Origin: Victivallales bacterium
GTDB taxonomy: Bacteria; Verrucomicrobiota; Lentisphaeria; Victivallales; JAADHT01
NCBI GenBank assembly: GCA_016930955.1
Contig: JAFGFR010000253.1
Coordinates: 1-17,499 of the forward strand
Direction of reading: 5' to 3'
Length of the DNA: 17,499 nt
Shown here piece after piece: positions 6,771 through 14,599 of the stretch. The notes beneath the pieces are model-generated. The model searched no databases. It had not been told where the DNA came from and was given only the letters and a program-made list of their open reading frames with translations. The first letter of the stretch is position 1; each line of letters begins with the position of its first letter. Position numbers and translations under genes: made by a program.

Positions 6771-8593
6771 TCAAGCCATGAATCGAAGAACTGCTTCGCG
6801 ACAGGTGCGCAGGTCTTTCCTCCGCTGACTCCATCCTCGATGAACACGGCGGTTGCATATGTGCGCCCCGAGTGTTCGCCGAAGGCGATGAACCAGGCGT
6901 TCTTTCTCCGAGATTCGCCGTGTCCGACCTCGGCCGTGCCAGTCTTGCCGTAAAGCTCGATCACGGGTGTCTTTGCAGCCCTGCCGGAGCCTCTGGATGA
7001 ATGCACCGACTGAAACATCCCATTCCTGATAATATCAAGAAAATCGCGCCTGATGTTCAAATCGGCCCTCGAGCATGGCTGGTTGATGAAAATCACGTTT
7101 CCTCCTGGGTCGAGCACCTCTTTGAGGAGATATGGTCGCCATAGGGTGCCGCCGTTGGCGATCGCGGCGGTGAAGAGGGCCGCCTGCAGAGGGGTGATAC
7201 GAAGGTTGCCCTGTCCAATCGAGATAAGGGCTGTCTCGAAGACGTTCCATCTCCTTCCGGTCCTGTGGTACAGCTCGCTTCTCGATGGCAGCAGCCCCGG
7301 ACGTTCGGCTATAGGGATGCCGGTCATCTTGCCGACCCCAAATGAAGCGAGGGTGTCGGCGAGCTTCTCCAACCCAGCAACTCTGCCTTCCTCGATGAAA
7401 AAGACATTGCAGGACTGCTCGATCGCGCCGACGAGGTCGAGATTTCCATGCCCGCTTCGGTTGGCACAACGGATCGATGCGTCCCCGATAAAAGACCTGC
7501 CAGGGCAGTTGATGCGCTCTTCAGGAGGCATCCCGTGCTCAAGCAGCGACAAGCCTATTATTGGTTTGATTATCGATCCCGGCTCGTACTCCCCGAGGGT
7601 GGCGCGGTTGAACATCGGCCTGTCGGGATTGGAGTTGAGGGTGCCCCAGTAAGAGGGAGACAGCTGCGGGACAAACCTGGAGATATCGTAGGAAGGCGAG
7701 GATGCCATTGCGAGCACGGCACCCGACCCGGCATCCAAAAGCACGATAGCACCGGGCTTGTCAGCAAGAAGACCCTCGGCCAATGCCTGAGCCCTCGAGT
7801 TGATCGTCAACACGATGTCGTGCCCTATCCTCTCGGGCACCGAGTTGCCAAGCGTCTTGTGGATGATGCCCCGGTAATCCACCATGACCAGGCTCGAACC
7901 GGCAGTTCCCCTTAGCCCACTTATCGCGCCGTATGACTCGGGGATCGAGGAGTCATAGACTTTTTCCATCCCGTCCTTACCTGTCTCGTCGGGGATATAG
8001 TAGAAGAAATCCTCTCGATCCTTCGCACTCTTGGGGTCGTCTTTCCTTACGAAGCCGATGATGTGTGCAGCCATGCTGCCGAAATAGTACTCCCTCTGGG
8101 GCTCTGTGACCACCTCCATCCCGGGGACAGGCTCGGGTATCTCGGAAATCTTCGCCAACTCGATCTCGTCGAGATTCTCGAAGACGGTCATCGGCAGAGC
8201 CGGGGTATAATTCATGTGTGTCTGGATTGACTCGGGAGTAAGACTGTGTTCTCTCCCGATGGCGGCAGCTGCGCGTTCTGCGGCGGAAAGCATGAAATCT
8301 ATGGTCTTAGACGCCCGACCCGGCTGGCGCATCTCCTGAAGATGGAACACGATGTTGTAAACCGGCGAATTGCCGGCGAGCATTGCGCCGTCCTCAGTGA
8401 AAATCCTGCCCCTCGGGGCGGGTATCCTGATACGCCTCACAGACTGACGGGCTATCACCGTGTCGTGATAGCTCTCCTGAAGGATCTGCTCCTGCCAGAG
8501 ACGGAACACGACCAAGACATAAAACACAAAAAACACTGCGCTCACGGCCAGAACTCGTCGGATGGATATTGCCGGTTCGTTCTGCAATCTCAT
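6767..8593 (-). CDS. mrdA: Penicillin-binding protein 2, elongasome transpeptidase
   Basis: A 608-residue class B penicillin-binding protein that cross-links peptidoglycan during cell elongation. One N-terminal membrane anchor (about 12-32, VLAVSAVFFVFYVLVVF) is followed by the pedestal domain beginning RIRIPAPRGRIFTEDG (55-69). The transpeptidase domain has all three active-site motifs: SxxK as Ser340-IIK in EPGSIIKP, SxN as SCN at 394-396, and KTG at 550-552 in YGKTGTAEVG. The length is normal. The ATG at 8593 overlaps the mreD stop as ATGA; GAGGAG lies directly against this ATG, so initiation at the in-frame TTG two codons later (six bases from that site) is a real alternative. It is the last gene of the mre operon. 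No rodA follows, because lgt converges on it with overlapping stop codons. Confidence 0.94.
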   Translation of the reverse strand: MRLQNEPAISIRRVLAVSAVFFVFYVLVVFRLWQEQILQESYHDTVIARQSVRRIRIPAPRGRIFTEDGAMLAGNSPVYNIVFHLQEMRQPGRASKTIDFMLSAAERAAAAIGREHSLTPESIQTHMNYTPALPMTVFENLDEIELAKISEIPEPVPGMEVVTEPQREYYFGSMAAHIIGFVRKDDPKSAKDREDFFYYIPDETGKDGMEKVYDSSIPESYGAISGLRGTAGSSLVMVDYRGIIHKTLGNSVPERIGHDIVLTINSRAQALAEGLLADKPGAIVLLDAGSGAVLAMASSPSYDISRFVPQLSPSYWGTLNSNPDRPMFNRATLGEYEPGSIIKPIIGLSLLEHGMPPEERINCPGRSFIGDASIRCANRSGHGNLDLVGAIEQSCNVFFIEEGRVAGLEKLADTLASFGVGKMTGIPIAERPGLLPSRSELYHRTGRRWNVFETALISIGQGNLRITPLQAALFTAAIANGGTLWRPYLLKEVLDPGGNVIFINQPCSRADLNIRRDFLDIIRNGMFQSVHSSRGSGRAAKTPVIELYGKTGTAEVGHGESRRKNAWFIAFGEHSGRTYATAVFIEDGVSGGKTCAPVAKQFFDSWLD

Positions 8594-9105
8594 CTCCTCT
8601 GTTGCGATACTCTGCTTCTGGCAGTCCTGTAGAGGGGCATGCCCACCATTTCTGCCGCCAGATCGTAAAGCGGAATCAGCATCGGCAGCAGGAACGCCCC
8701 GGTAAGCATGCTGAACGTCAAAATAAGCACGCTGCTGTACAATGAGCCTGGCCGCAAGCTGTTAAGCGTTACGGCAGGGAGTACTGCGACCATGGCGGCA
8801 CAGGCTCCTGGAAGGAAATGAAAGAACGCCGACTGCGTATCCCCCCAGTAGAGCCACATGTTGCTCAGCCCGGCGATGGCCATCATCGAGAATGCCGAGA
8901 CAAGCATCGAGCGCCCGTAGAGAAGGTCGAGGACAGCACCGGCGACCATACCCACGGACATGCCCGTGATCCACCCTCTTGAGACCGAGATGCAGAACAC
9001 GCAAAGCGCGGTCATGGGTATCACGACTCCCAGCGAGCCGGCGAGGACCTCTAGGTAGACTGAGAAGAAAACGCAGAGAAACATGAACGAGGCACTGTAC
9101 ATCAT
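8590..9105 (-). CDS. mreD: Rod shape-determining protein MreD
   Basis: A 171-residue, strongly hydrophobic protein with about five predicted membrane segments, as expected for MreD, the membrane partner of MreC in the cell-elongation complex. Sequence conservation in this family is weak, so the call rests on length, hydrophobic profile, the GMVAGAVLDLLYGRSMLVSAFSMM segment (an x-G-x-x-x-D-x-x-x-G pattern typical of MreD) and position between mreC and mrdA. The first ATG at 9105 overlaps the mreC stop as ATGA. The second codon is also ATG and sits five bases from an AAGGAG site, which may favour it. It ends in an ATGA overlap with mrdA. Confidence 0.87.
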   Translation of the reverse strand: MMYSASFMFLCVFFSVYLEVLAGSLGVVIPMTALCVFCISVSRGWITGMSVGMVAGAVLDLLYGRSMLVSAFSMMAIAGLSNMWLYWGDTQSAFFHFLPGACAAMVAVLPAVTLNSLRPGSLYSSVLILTFSMLTGAFLLPMLIPLYDLAAEMVGMPLYRTARSRVSQQRR

Positions 9106-9956
9106 TGCTCCTTCGGCACCAGGACCACTATGTGGCGCAAGTTGTTGAAATCAGCCGCCGGCTCAACAAGCGCCTCGGCATAAAGGTTGTTTACCACACG
9201 CACGTCAGGAGTTCCCCCTCTAGCCCCCACCCTGCCCACGAGGAGAAGCGCGGGGGTGGTGTCCCCGCCCAGGCCGGATGTTATCACGGACTCTCCGGCC
9301 TTGTAGGTTTTTGTTGCCGGGAGTTTTCCGGCCTTCAGCACTGGCCTGCCCCCCGCGACCGTGCCGCCCTCGAGTATGCCCGCAGCCCCGCTCTCCCGCA
9401 GGATCACGCTCAGCCGGCAATCCCTGCCGACGACAGTCTCCACCTGCGACCTGTGACTCGCGACCTTCGAGATTCTTCCGGCCACCGCGAATACATAGTC
9501 AGTCCCCTTCTCCTTGGTTATCCGGCAAAGCACAATGCAACCCGGGACTATGCCGTCCGCAGAGCCCTTGTTTATGGAGAAAGACTCGTTCCACAGAGTA
9601 GGGTCCCGGAGAAACACCTCGGAAAAGACGCACCTGAACCCGGGCACAGGCTTTATCCCCAGCAAATCCTTCAGGCTGCTGTTCTCCTGAGCAACCTCCC
9701 TGAGGACGTTCAGATCCGCGGAGAACTGCTCGTTGACTCTCTGAAGGGCCAGCAGCTCCTCGACCAGCGCGTCCTTGGACTGAAGCATGAGCGCCTGCTT
9801 TGCACTTAGGTTCTCGACCTTTGAGAGCGGGGAGAAGAACGGGTGGTAGAAGTCTGATGTAAGCCTGTGTAGCGGACGATGGAAAATCTGGACCAAAACC
9901 GCGGCGGAAAGTATGCCGATCACCGCGGACAACACTGCAAATCTCTTGTTCAGCAT
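9102..9956 (-). CDS. mreC: Rod shape-determining protein MreC
   Basis: A 284-residue bitopic membrane protein that links the MreB/MreD side of the elongasome to PBP2 in the periplasm. Residues 7-25 are the membrane anchor (AVLSAVIGILSAAVLVQIF); about 45-100 form the family's coiled coil (ENLSAKQALMLQSKDALVEE onward); the rest is the two-lobed beta domain with typical pieces such as WNESFSINKGSADGIVPGCIV, the RLSVILRESGAAGILEGG strand pair, GESVITSGLGG and LLVGRV. The length is normal. The start at 9956 is backed by GAGGAAG about six bases upstream, inside the end of the preceding gene. It overlaps mreD by four bases. mreB itself is not in this window. Confidence 0.94.
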   Translation of the reverse strand: MLNKRFAVLSAVIGILSAAVLVQIFHRPLHRLTSDFYHPFFSPLSKVENLSAKQALMLQSKDALVEELLALQRVNEQFSADLNVLREVAQENSSLKDLLGIKPVPGFRCVFSEVFLRDPTLWNESFSINKGSADGIVPGCIVLCRITKEKGTDYVFAVAGRISKVASHRSQVETVVGRDCRLSVILRESGAAGILEGGTVAGGRPVLKAGKLPATKTYKAGESVITSGLGGDTTPALLLVGRVGARGGTPDVRVVNNLYAEALVEPAADFNNLRHIVVLVPKEQ

Positions 9957-9959
9957 ATT

Positions 9960-11426
9960 CTACTTCCTCTCCATGGAGTCGAGAACTTTGCTCACCTCCG
10001 GCCAGAGTGTTCCTTTCCTGACCTGATGACGTTCGATCTCGCGCATCTCGCTGCGGAAGCGCCACGACTCGGGGACTACAGCCACCTCTGTATCGTCCAT
10101 GAAACCCTCGATATCGTGGCATCTCTGAAGATGCTCGAAGAATGTCTTCTTCGCGGCCAGAAAATTTTTCCTGAACTGGTATGACGAGTCGCTCCGCAGA
10201 TTGAAAAGAGACCTTCTCATCAGCCTGATGCCCTCATGCAGAATAGTTGGAGCGGTGAACTCCAGGCGCGACAAAAGCTGCTCCCTGTTTCTGACGACTG
10301 ACGGGAAATCCTTTATCTCATTCCTTTTCTCATTCAGCTCATGCAGCGAGCAGTATCGGATATCTGCATCCCCGCCACTGCCGGCATCATTACCAACCTT
10401 CCGGTCTTCCGGGAGATCCATGATATAGGGCACAACATCGATCTTCTGGAAATGCCTCTCCACGAAACCAGCTCTCGCTGGGCTGAATATGTTGATGCTC
10501 AACAGGATGGCGTTTTCGTAAAGCCATTCCCTCAGCATCCCGTAGTCGTCAAGCTTCTCCTGTAGCAGAGTCAACTCGGAGGTGCTTGTCAGGAAGTTCC
10601 TCACCATGCCGGCGAATATTCTGACAAATGCCTGCTCGTGGTCCACACCCTGCACGGACAGATCGACCAGACTTTTGATGGCCTCCCTGTGGCCAGCCAG
10701 ACGCATGACCGCTGAAAGCAGCACGTCCGAGGTCTGGATCGAGATGGAGGTCATCGGGTCGGGGTCGGGGTCTCTCGGCGCGGAAAACACGACTTTCAAG
10801 AGGTCGGGAGGGGGATCGTCGGTGACCAGCATCTTCACGGCAGGGTAAGTCCTTATCCCTGGAATGCTCGACGTGCAAAGCCTTGCCCTGAGCTTCCCGA
10901 GTATCCCGAGGATAAGCCAAGGGGGAATTTTGCGGGAATGCAAGGAAGGATCGAGGTCGAGTTTCTTGAGCATGATTCCCTCGATCAGGCTCGAGAGTGC
11001 CTTGTCGTCGCCGATCCAGTCGTTAAAATCCTCCGGGAGATGGAAACGGATTTCGGTCCCCTTGAGATTGATGATCTCTATGCCTTTGAATTCTGCGCTG
11101 TCCATCAGGACGATACTGTACCTTGTCGGGGGGGGCTTTCCCTTCTCGATGCGGGGGACCAGACGGGAGACAATTATATCGGCACTCCTGAAGACAGTCC
11201 TCACATCCTCTGTGTTGACCTTGCCCTTGCGTGAGAAGAACTTGAACTCGCAGGTGGATGTGGGTGTGGCTGAGGCTGCATGTATTGCCAAGAGGAACAG
11301 CAACGCGAGTGCCAAGCCGGAGCGGCAAGGAGAGACCAGGCAGGCACGCCCACTTCCGCATCGGTGTTGCATCGCATCCAAAATGACAGGCCGTAAGGCC
11401 ATGGGTAATTTTGAAATTGGCTCCAA
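9960..11426 (-). CDS. Unknown secreted protein leading the mreC-mreD-mrdA operon; N-terminus encoded by a repeat element
   Basis: A 488-residue protein of unrecognised family. A perfect AGGAGG (11434-11439) sits seven bases before a TTG start at 11426, and the second codon is the first triplet of a repeat element end. Residues 2-41 (EPISKLPMALRP...RSGLALA) are encoded by DNA matching that element without gaps. The hydrophobic core of a signal peptide spans 38-53 (LALALLFLLAIHAASA), so the protein is probably exported with an unusually long n-region of about 37 residues. The mature part is alpha/beta with a basic C-terminus. Residues about 140-180 (SSLIEGIMLKK, IPPWLILGILGKL) faintly recall the helix region of peptidase-MA-like metalloproteases, but no HExxH is present. 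Three bases separate it from mreC, so an envelope role is likely. The ATG at 11402 is an alternative start without a ribosome-binding site. Confidence 0.82.
   Translation of the reverse strand: MEPISKLPMALRPVILDAMQHRCGSGRACLVSPCRSGLALALLFLLAIHAASATPTSTCEFKFFSRKGKVNTEDVRTVFRSADIIVSRLVPRIEKGKPPPTRYSIVLMDSAEFKGIEIINLKGTEIRFHLPEDFNDWIGDDKALSSLIEGIMLKKLDLDPSLHSRKIPPWLILGILGKLRARLCTSSIPGIRTYPAVKMLVTDDPPPDLLKVVFSAPRDPDPDPMTSISIQTSDVLLSAVMRLAGHREAIKSLVDLSVQGVDHEQAFVRIFAGMVRNFLTSTSELTLLQEKLDDYGMLREWLYENAILLSINIFSPARAGFVERHFQKIDVVPYIMDLPEDRKVGNDAGSGGDADIRYCSLHELNEKRNEIKDFPSVVRNREQLLSRLEFTAPTILHEGIRLMRRSLFNLRSDSSYQFRKNFLAAKKTFFEHLQRCHDIEGFMDDTEVAVVPESWRFRSEMREIERHQVRKGTLWPEVSKVLDSMERK
11304..11423. repeat. 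Element half, R-type (about 120 bp), inside the coding region before mreC
   Basis: Read on the minus strand from 11423 it begins GAGCCAATTTCAAAATTACC and aligns without gaps to the R half of the complete copy at 14223-14428 over 120 bases, at roughly 80% identity by eye. Shared landmarks are GGCC-N3-CGGCC, ATTTTGGATGCGA and CCGCTCCGGC. It is exactly 40 codons long and open in the frame used by the gene. Divergence is higher than for the copy at 17413, so it is probably an older insertion. Confidence 0.85.
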
Positions 11427-11479
11427 AACTTATCCTCCTCGAAAGATGGGCACCAACAGCAGCCCACTCGGCATATCAA

Positions 11480-11525
11480 GGAAAGGTAAGGAAGTTTCTC
11501 TTTCCCCCTACTTCCTTCCCTTTCT
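11480..11525. repeat. Purine/pyrimidine inverted repeat in the divergent intergenic region
   Basis: GGAAAGGTAAGGAAG (11480-11494) and CTTCCTTCCCTTTCT (11511-11525) are inverted copies (13 of 15 positions pair) around a pyrimidine-rich 16-base loop. The region lies between the divergent mre-operon and fucosidase starts, so it could form a leader hairpin in either transcript. No T-run follows, so it is not a standard intrinsic terminator. Confidence 0.5.
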
Positions 11526-11537
11526 TTCCTCTGTGTT

Positions 11538-11569
11538 AACCTATCCCCGTTTTACGCAGTTCGCAAATC
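11538..11569 (+). repeat. 32-bp direct repeat, copy 1 (upstream of the fucosidase gene)
   Basis: AACCTATCCCCGTTTT, then ACGCAGTTCGCAAATC. It is identical at 30 of 32 positions to 17377-17408, in the same orientation. It lies 94 bases before the fucosidase start codon and is unrelated to the GAGCCARTTT family. In copy 2 the central part is a perfect palindrome TTGCGAA-G-TTCGCAA; here two substitutions reduce the symmetry. Confidence 0.75.
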
Positions 11570-11663
11570 ACAGGGTTGAATTTATCATTGGGCAAGCTAG
11601 CTTAGGCATTGTCGGTGTTTTTTTTCGACGGGCTCAGGGCAAAGAAAAATCATGGAGATAAAG

Positions 11664-13004
11664 ATGGCTTCAAAGGATTTGCTGAAGACCAAAGGGGACA
11701 CGTCGTGGTTTGTCAAGGATCGTTTCGGGCTGTTCATACACTGGGGGCTTTACTCGATGGGTGCGCGCCACGAATGGTTGAAAAACTTCGAATCCATCAC
11801 CAGCGATGTCTATGACTCGAAGTATTTCAAGCATTTCGACCCGGATCTCTATGACCCGGAGAAGTGGGCCGCGGCAGCAGCCGGCGCAGGGATGAAGTAC
11901 TTTGTCGTAACCACCAAGCACCACGAGGGTTTCGCCCTGTGGGACTCCAAGGTGTCGGACTATAAAGCGACCAAGACCCCGGCGAAAAGAGACCTCCTGC
12001 GCCCCATGGTGGACGCTTTCCGCGCAAAAGACATGAGGGTGGGCTTCTACCACTCGCTGATTGACTGGCACCATGAGCAGTATATGGTTGACACCAGGAA
12101 CCATCCGCAGCGCAACGACATGGAGCTGCTCAAGAAGATGAACAAGGGGCGCAACCAGATGAAGTACGCCGACTACCTCCACGCGCAGGTCAAAGAGCTG
12201 CTGAGCAAATTCGGCAAGGTTGATGTGCTGTGGTTCGACTTCTCGTTCGTGGACAAGGACGACCGGCTGGACTTCACCAAGGGCAAAGGCAGGGAGGCAT
12301 GGCGCAGCGAGGAGCTTTACCGCATGATCCGCAAGATGCAGCCCGACATCCTCATCAACGACCGCCTGGACATCGAGGGCATGTTCGGCGACATGAAGAC
12401 CCCGGAGCAGTTCCAGCCGAGGCAATGTATCACCTTCAACGGCAAACCCGTCGTGTGGGAGGCTTGCCAGACCATGTCCGGCTCATGGGGATACCACCGC
12501 GACGAAGCCACATGGAGAAGTACACGCCAGATCATAAGCACTCTGATAGACTGCGTCTCGAAGGACGGCAACCTGCTCCTCAACATCGGCCCGACATCAC
12601 GCGGAGAGTTTGACTGCCGCGCCATGGAAAGGCTCCAGGGAATCGGCAAATGGATGCACCACCACAGCCGAAGCATATACTCATGCACCTCCGCACCCGC
12701 GAAATTCGCAGCCCCAGAGAACTGCAAGCTCACATACAACCCCGAGAAGAAGCGCATCTACGTGCATATCCTCGACTGGCCATACAAGCATCTGCACCTC
12801 GACGGCAAGGCATACAAGGATCAGGTGGAGTACGCCCAGCTGCTCCATGACGGCTCGGAATTGCTGTTCAAGGGGCTCGAGCCGTGGCAGCAGCCCCACG
12901 AGGCGCTGTCTTCCGGAAAGGCCAACCCGGAGACACTGACCCTGACTTTGCCGCAGACCGAGCCGCCGGTGGAGATCCCGGTCATCGAGCTCTTCCTCAA
13001 ATGA
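11664..13004 (+). CDS. Alpha-L-fucosidase, GH29 family, cytoplasmic
   Basis: A 446-residue retaining fucosidase that releases L-fucose from glycoconjugates or algal/host glycans. The barrel shows the family landmarks in order: FGLFIHWGLYS (21-31), KYFVVTTKHHEGFALWDSK (78-96), RDLLRPMVDAFRAKDMRVGFYHS (109-131), VDVLWFDFSF (186-195) with Asp192 as the expected nucleophile, WEACQTMSGSWGY (265-277) and DGNLLLNIGPTSRGEF (301-316). The C-terminal 100 residues form the small beta domain. There is no signal peptide, so the substrate is probably an imported oligosaccharide. The start at 11664 is preferred because GGAG lies six bases before it; the frame also has an ATG at 11652, but this has no such site. 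fxsA follows on the same strand after 52 bases, so the two may be co-transcribed. Confidence 0.94.
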   Translation: MASKDLLKTKGDTSWFVKDRFGLFIHWGLYSMGARHEWLKNFESITSDVYDSKYFKHFDPDLYDPEKWAAAAAGAGMKYFVVTTKHHEGFALWDSKVSDYKATKTPAKRDLLRPMVDAFRAKDMRVGFYHSLIDWHHEQYMVDTRNHPQRNDMELLKKMNKGRNQMKYADYLHAQVKELLSKFGKVDVLWFDFSFVDKDDRLDFTKGKGREAWRSEELYRMIRKMQPDILINDRLDIEGMFGDMKTPEQFQPRQCITFNGKPVVWEACQTMSGSWGYHRDEATWRSTRQIISTLIDCVSKDGNLLLNIGPTSRGEFDCRAMERLQGIGKWMHHHSRSIYSCTSAPAKFAAPENCKLTYNPEKKRIYVHILDWPYKHLHLDGKAYKDQVEYAQLLHDGSELLFKGLEPWQQPHEALSSGKANPETLTLTLPQTEPPVEIPVIELFLK

Positions 13005-13056
13005 GTGCCCGCCGTCGCAGCTGCATGACAACCGACCGTCTCCAGGGAAGCGGCCG

Positions 13057-13545
13057 GTGCGTCTGATAGCGGCAATATTCGCATCGCTAGCCCTGCTGGC
13101 GATGCTTGAGCTGGTGCTCGTCGTCTGGCTATGGGACAAGGTCGGCTTCGCCAACATGCTCCTGCTGGTCTTCGGCACAGGCATTGTCGGTGCCCTGATC
13201 GCACGGAAAAATGCCCGCGAGGCTTTCAAAGTACTCCTTGATGGCAAGATACCCTCCTCAGGCGCAGCCAGACAGATATTCGATGCCGTCGCGTTCTTCA
13301 TCGCCGCAGCGTTGCTGATAATTCCCGGCATCATATCCGATATCGCAGGCCTGCTGCTTATCCTGCCATTCATGAGGAAAATACTTTTCGACAGGTATGT
13401 ACGTGAAATCTTCCCCGTGTCCGGCCGGGGTCAAGGAAACAAAGCTTGGGTGAAGATGACCCGCACGCAGTCCAGGCAGGTCGCCGAAGACAAGGACCCG
13501 GTCATAGATGTCGCGGCAGAGGCAGTGGAGGACAAAGAATCCTGA
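13057..13545 (+). CDS. fxsA: FxsA-family membrane protein
   Basis: A 162-residue cytoplasmic-membrane protein of the FxsA family, known in E. coli for affecting phage T7 exclusion by the F plasmid; its basic role is unknown. Hydrophobic segments lie at about 3-22, 28-46 and 74-105, with the family's conserved pieces ELVLVVWLWDKVGFANMLLLV, GALIARKNAREAF and LLIIPGIISDIAGLLLILP. The last 50 residues are a charged, soluble tail. The start is a GTG at 13057, six bases after AGGGAAG; no ATG is available upstream in frame. It follows the fucosidase gene closely on the same strand, but I see no functional link between them. Confidence 0.9.
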   Translation: MRLIAAIFASLALLAMLELVLVVWLWDKVGFANMLLLVFGTGIVGALIARKNAREAFKVLLDGKIPSSGAARQIFDAVAFFIAAALLIIPGIISDIAGLLLILPFMRKILFDRYVREIFPVSGRGQGNKAWVKMTRTQSRQVAEDKDPVIDVAAEAVEDKES

Positions 13546-13574
13546 CCTCAAAACCTAAAAGCCACAAAAACAGA

Positions 13575-13607
13575 ACATGCGGCCTGCGACAAACACAGAC
13601 CGCATGT
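13575..13607 (-). terminator. Intrinsic terminator of the small OB-fold-like secreted protein gene
   Basis: An 8-bp perfect stem (ACATGCGG at 13575-13582, CCGCATGT at 13600-13607) with a 17-base loop. On the minus strand it is followed by TTCTGTTTTTG, then another short T-run. It lies 28 bases after the stop at 13635. On the plus strand no T-run follows, so it probably serves the minus-strand gene, although the stem also lies 30 bases after the fxsA stop. Confidence 0.5.
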
Positions 13608-13634
13608 GGATAGAAACTAAAGGCTCAGTCAGGA

Positions 13635-14015
13635 TCAGTCGACCTCGACCTCCACTTCCTCCTTGTCACCCTCGCCCTTCTCCTTCATTTTGAACTTTAT
13701 GACCTGGAGATGGTTCTCGAAGTCATCGCCCTTCTCAACCTCGGTGAACAGACCCTCGATCTGTACCATCTTGCCCTTGAGCTCCTTTGCAAGTTTCTTG
13801 CCTATGTCGTCAAGCTTGATTATGTAGACCGTTATGATCTCCTCATCATCAAGCTTCTCGACTTCCTTGACAGTCGCCTTGACGATCTGGCCGCCTTCCT
13901 CTACAACCGTGATCTCCCCGAATACAACAATCTGTTCGGCCTCCTCAGCCACCACATTGGAAACACACAGAAGCCCGGCAAAAAACACCACCAATAATGC
14001 TAATAAAATGCGCAT
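13635..14015 (-). CDS. Small secreted OB-fold-like protein
   Basis: A 126-residue protein with a signal peptide (MRILLALLVVFFAGLLCVSNVVA, cleaved near residue 23). The mature part runs EEAEQIVVFGEITVVEEGGQ, then strands ending VYIIKLDDIGKKLAKELKGKMVQIEGLFTE, then LQVIKFK. A G-x-I-x-V-V strand, then I-x-L-D-x-x-G-K-x-L-A, then G-K-x-V-x-I-x-G-x-x is the pattern of small periplasmic OB-fold proteins that I associate with PVC bacteria; the specific family is not certain. The C-terminus is a run of Lys, Glu and Val that is probably disordered. I chose the ATG at 14015 because of the signal peptide and GGAG nine bases upstream; the frame extends further upstream without support. It is a single-gene unit with a terminator downstream. 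Confidence 0.8.
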   Translation of the reverse strand: MRILLALLVVFFAGLLCVSNVVAEEAEQIVVFGEITVVEEGGQIVKATVKEVEKLDDEEIITVYIIKLDDIGKKLAKELKGKMVQIEGLFTEVEKGDDFENHLQVIKFKMKEKGEGDKEEVEVEVD

Positions 14016-14184
14016 ACAAAAAATCTCCGTGACTTGTTTAAACTCCTGCACCCGGGATGCCCGGATGCCAAACACAAAAAAGCAAAGACTACATAAAACA
14101 ACTCATGCTTCTTTCGCTATCCTGCACTCCTCCTTTCTCGTGAATAACGCCGGCATACTTCCACGAATCCCGGCATATATACGC

Positions 14185-14209
14185 AAAAACTCCGGGGCAA
14201 CAAAGCCCC
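14185..14209 (-). terminator. Weak orphan terminator-like hairpin
   Basis: GGGGC (14194-14198) pairs with GCCCC (14205-14209) around a 6-base loop. On the minus strand it is followed by GGAG and five T. No gene that would need it is visible upstream on that strand, only the repeat element. It may end read-through from the element. Confidence 0.3.
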
Positions 14210-14218
14210 AAGCCTCTT

Positions 14219-14432
14219 TACAGAGCCAGTTTCAAAACTCCGCGTAAACCGCGTTGGGAGCGCAGGCAAGGCATGCGCCCCAACCCTTTGGGCGGCAAAC
14301 TCTTTTGTCGCGAATGCCACGCCGGAGCGGTCGGGACAGACCATACAGGTATGCCCGCTCCCGCATCAGCGTGGCCTCGCATCCAAAATAGCAGGCCGCG
14401 CGGCCACGGGTAGTTTTGAAATTGGCTCTACA
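14219..14432. mobile_element. Complete MITE-like element (206 bp) with TACA target duplication
   Basis: The only complete copy of the repeat family in the window, at 14223-14428. The left end (GAGCCAGTTTCAAAACT...) and the right end read inverted (GAGCCAATTTCAAAACT...) agree at 19 of the outer 22 positions. The tetranucleotide TACA lies directly outside both ends (14219-14222 and 14429-14432), as a 4-bp target-site duplication would. The interior is GC-rich with a GGCCGCGCGGCC palindrome near the right end, and carries no transposase or convincing gene. The left half matches the copies at 3291 and 5796; the right half matches those at 11423 and 17413. A non-autonomous element moved by a transposase encoded elsewhere is the simplest reading. 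Confidence 0.8.
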
Positions 14433-14583
14433 GTGACAATCCCTCATCCCCCCAAGCTGACCTGCACGCCCAGGCACCATCACCCCGCCGCAGCACAATG
14501 CCAAGCCATACAGAGAAACACTTACGGAGGAATTAAAATACATCCGCTAATAAATTTTTCAAGCTGTCCTAACAAAATCATGA

Positions 14584-14599
14584 CTTTTGAAATTGGCTC
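14584..14599. repeat. Element-end relic (16 bp)
   Basis: CTTTTGAAATTGGCTC matches the outermost 15-16 bases of the repeat family. Sequence inward of it is unrelated to either half of the complete copy. It has the same orientation as the end at 14688, so the two are not the left and right ends of one element. Confidence 0.6.

Noticed and set aside
11670..12425. Minus-strand 251-codon frame opposite the fucosidase gene
   Set aside because: Antisense shadow of a clear GH29 gene with no domain resemblance of its own.
13001..13066. A 21-codon frame (MSARRRSCMTTD...) overlapping the fucosidase stop as ATGA and running into the fxsA start
   Set aside because: No ribosome-binding site, no recognisable composition and very short. 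It could couple translation of the two genes, but nothing beyond the overlap supports it.
14117..14543. Two minus-strand frames of 75 and 103 codons across the complete element
   Set aside because: They are open because the element is GC-rich. They extend beyond its borders into unrelated sequence and have no family resemblance, so I do not read them as an element-encoded protein.
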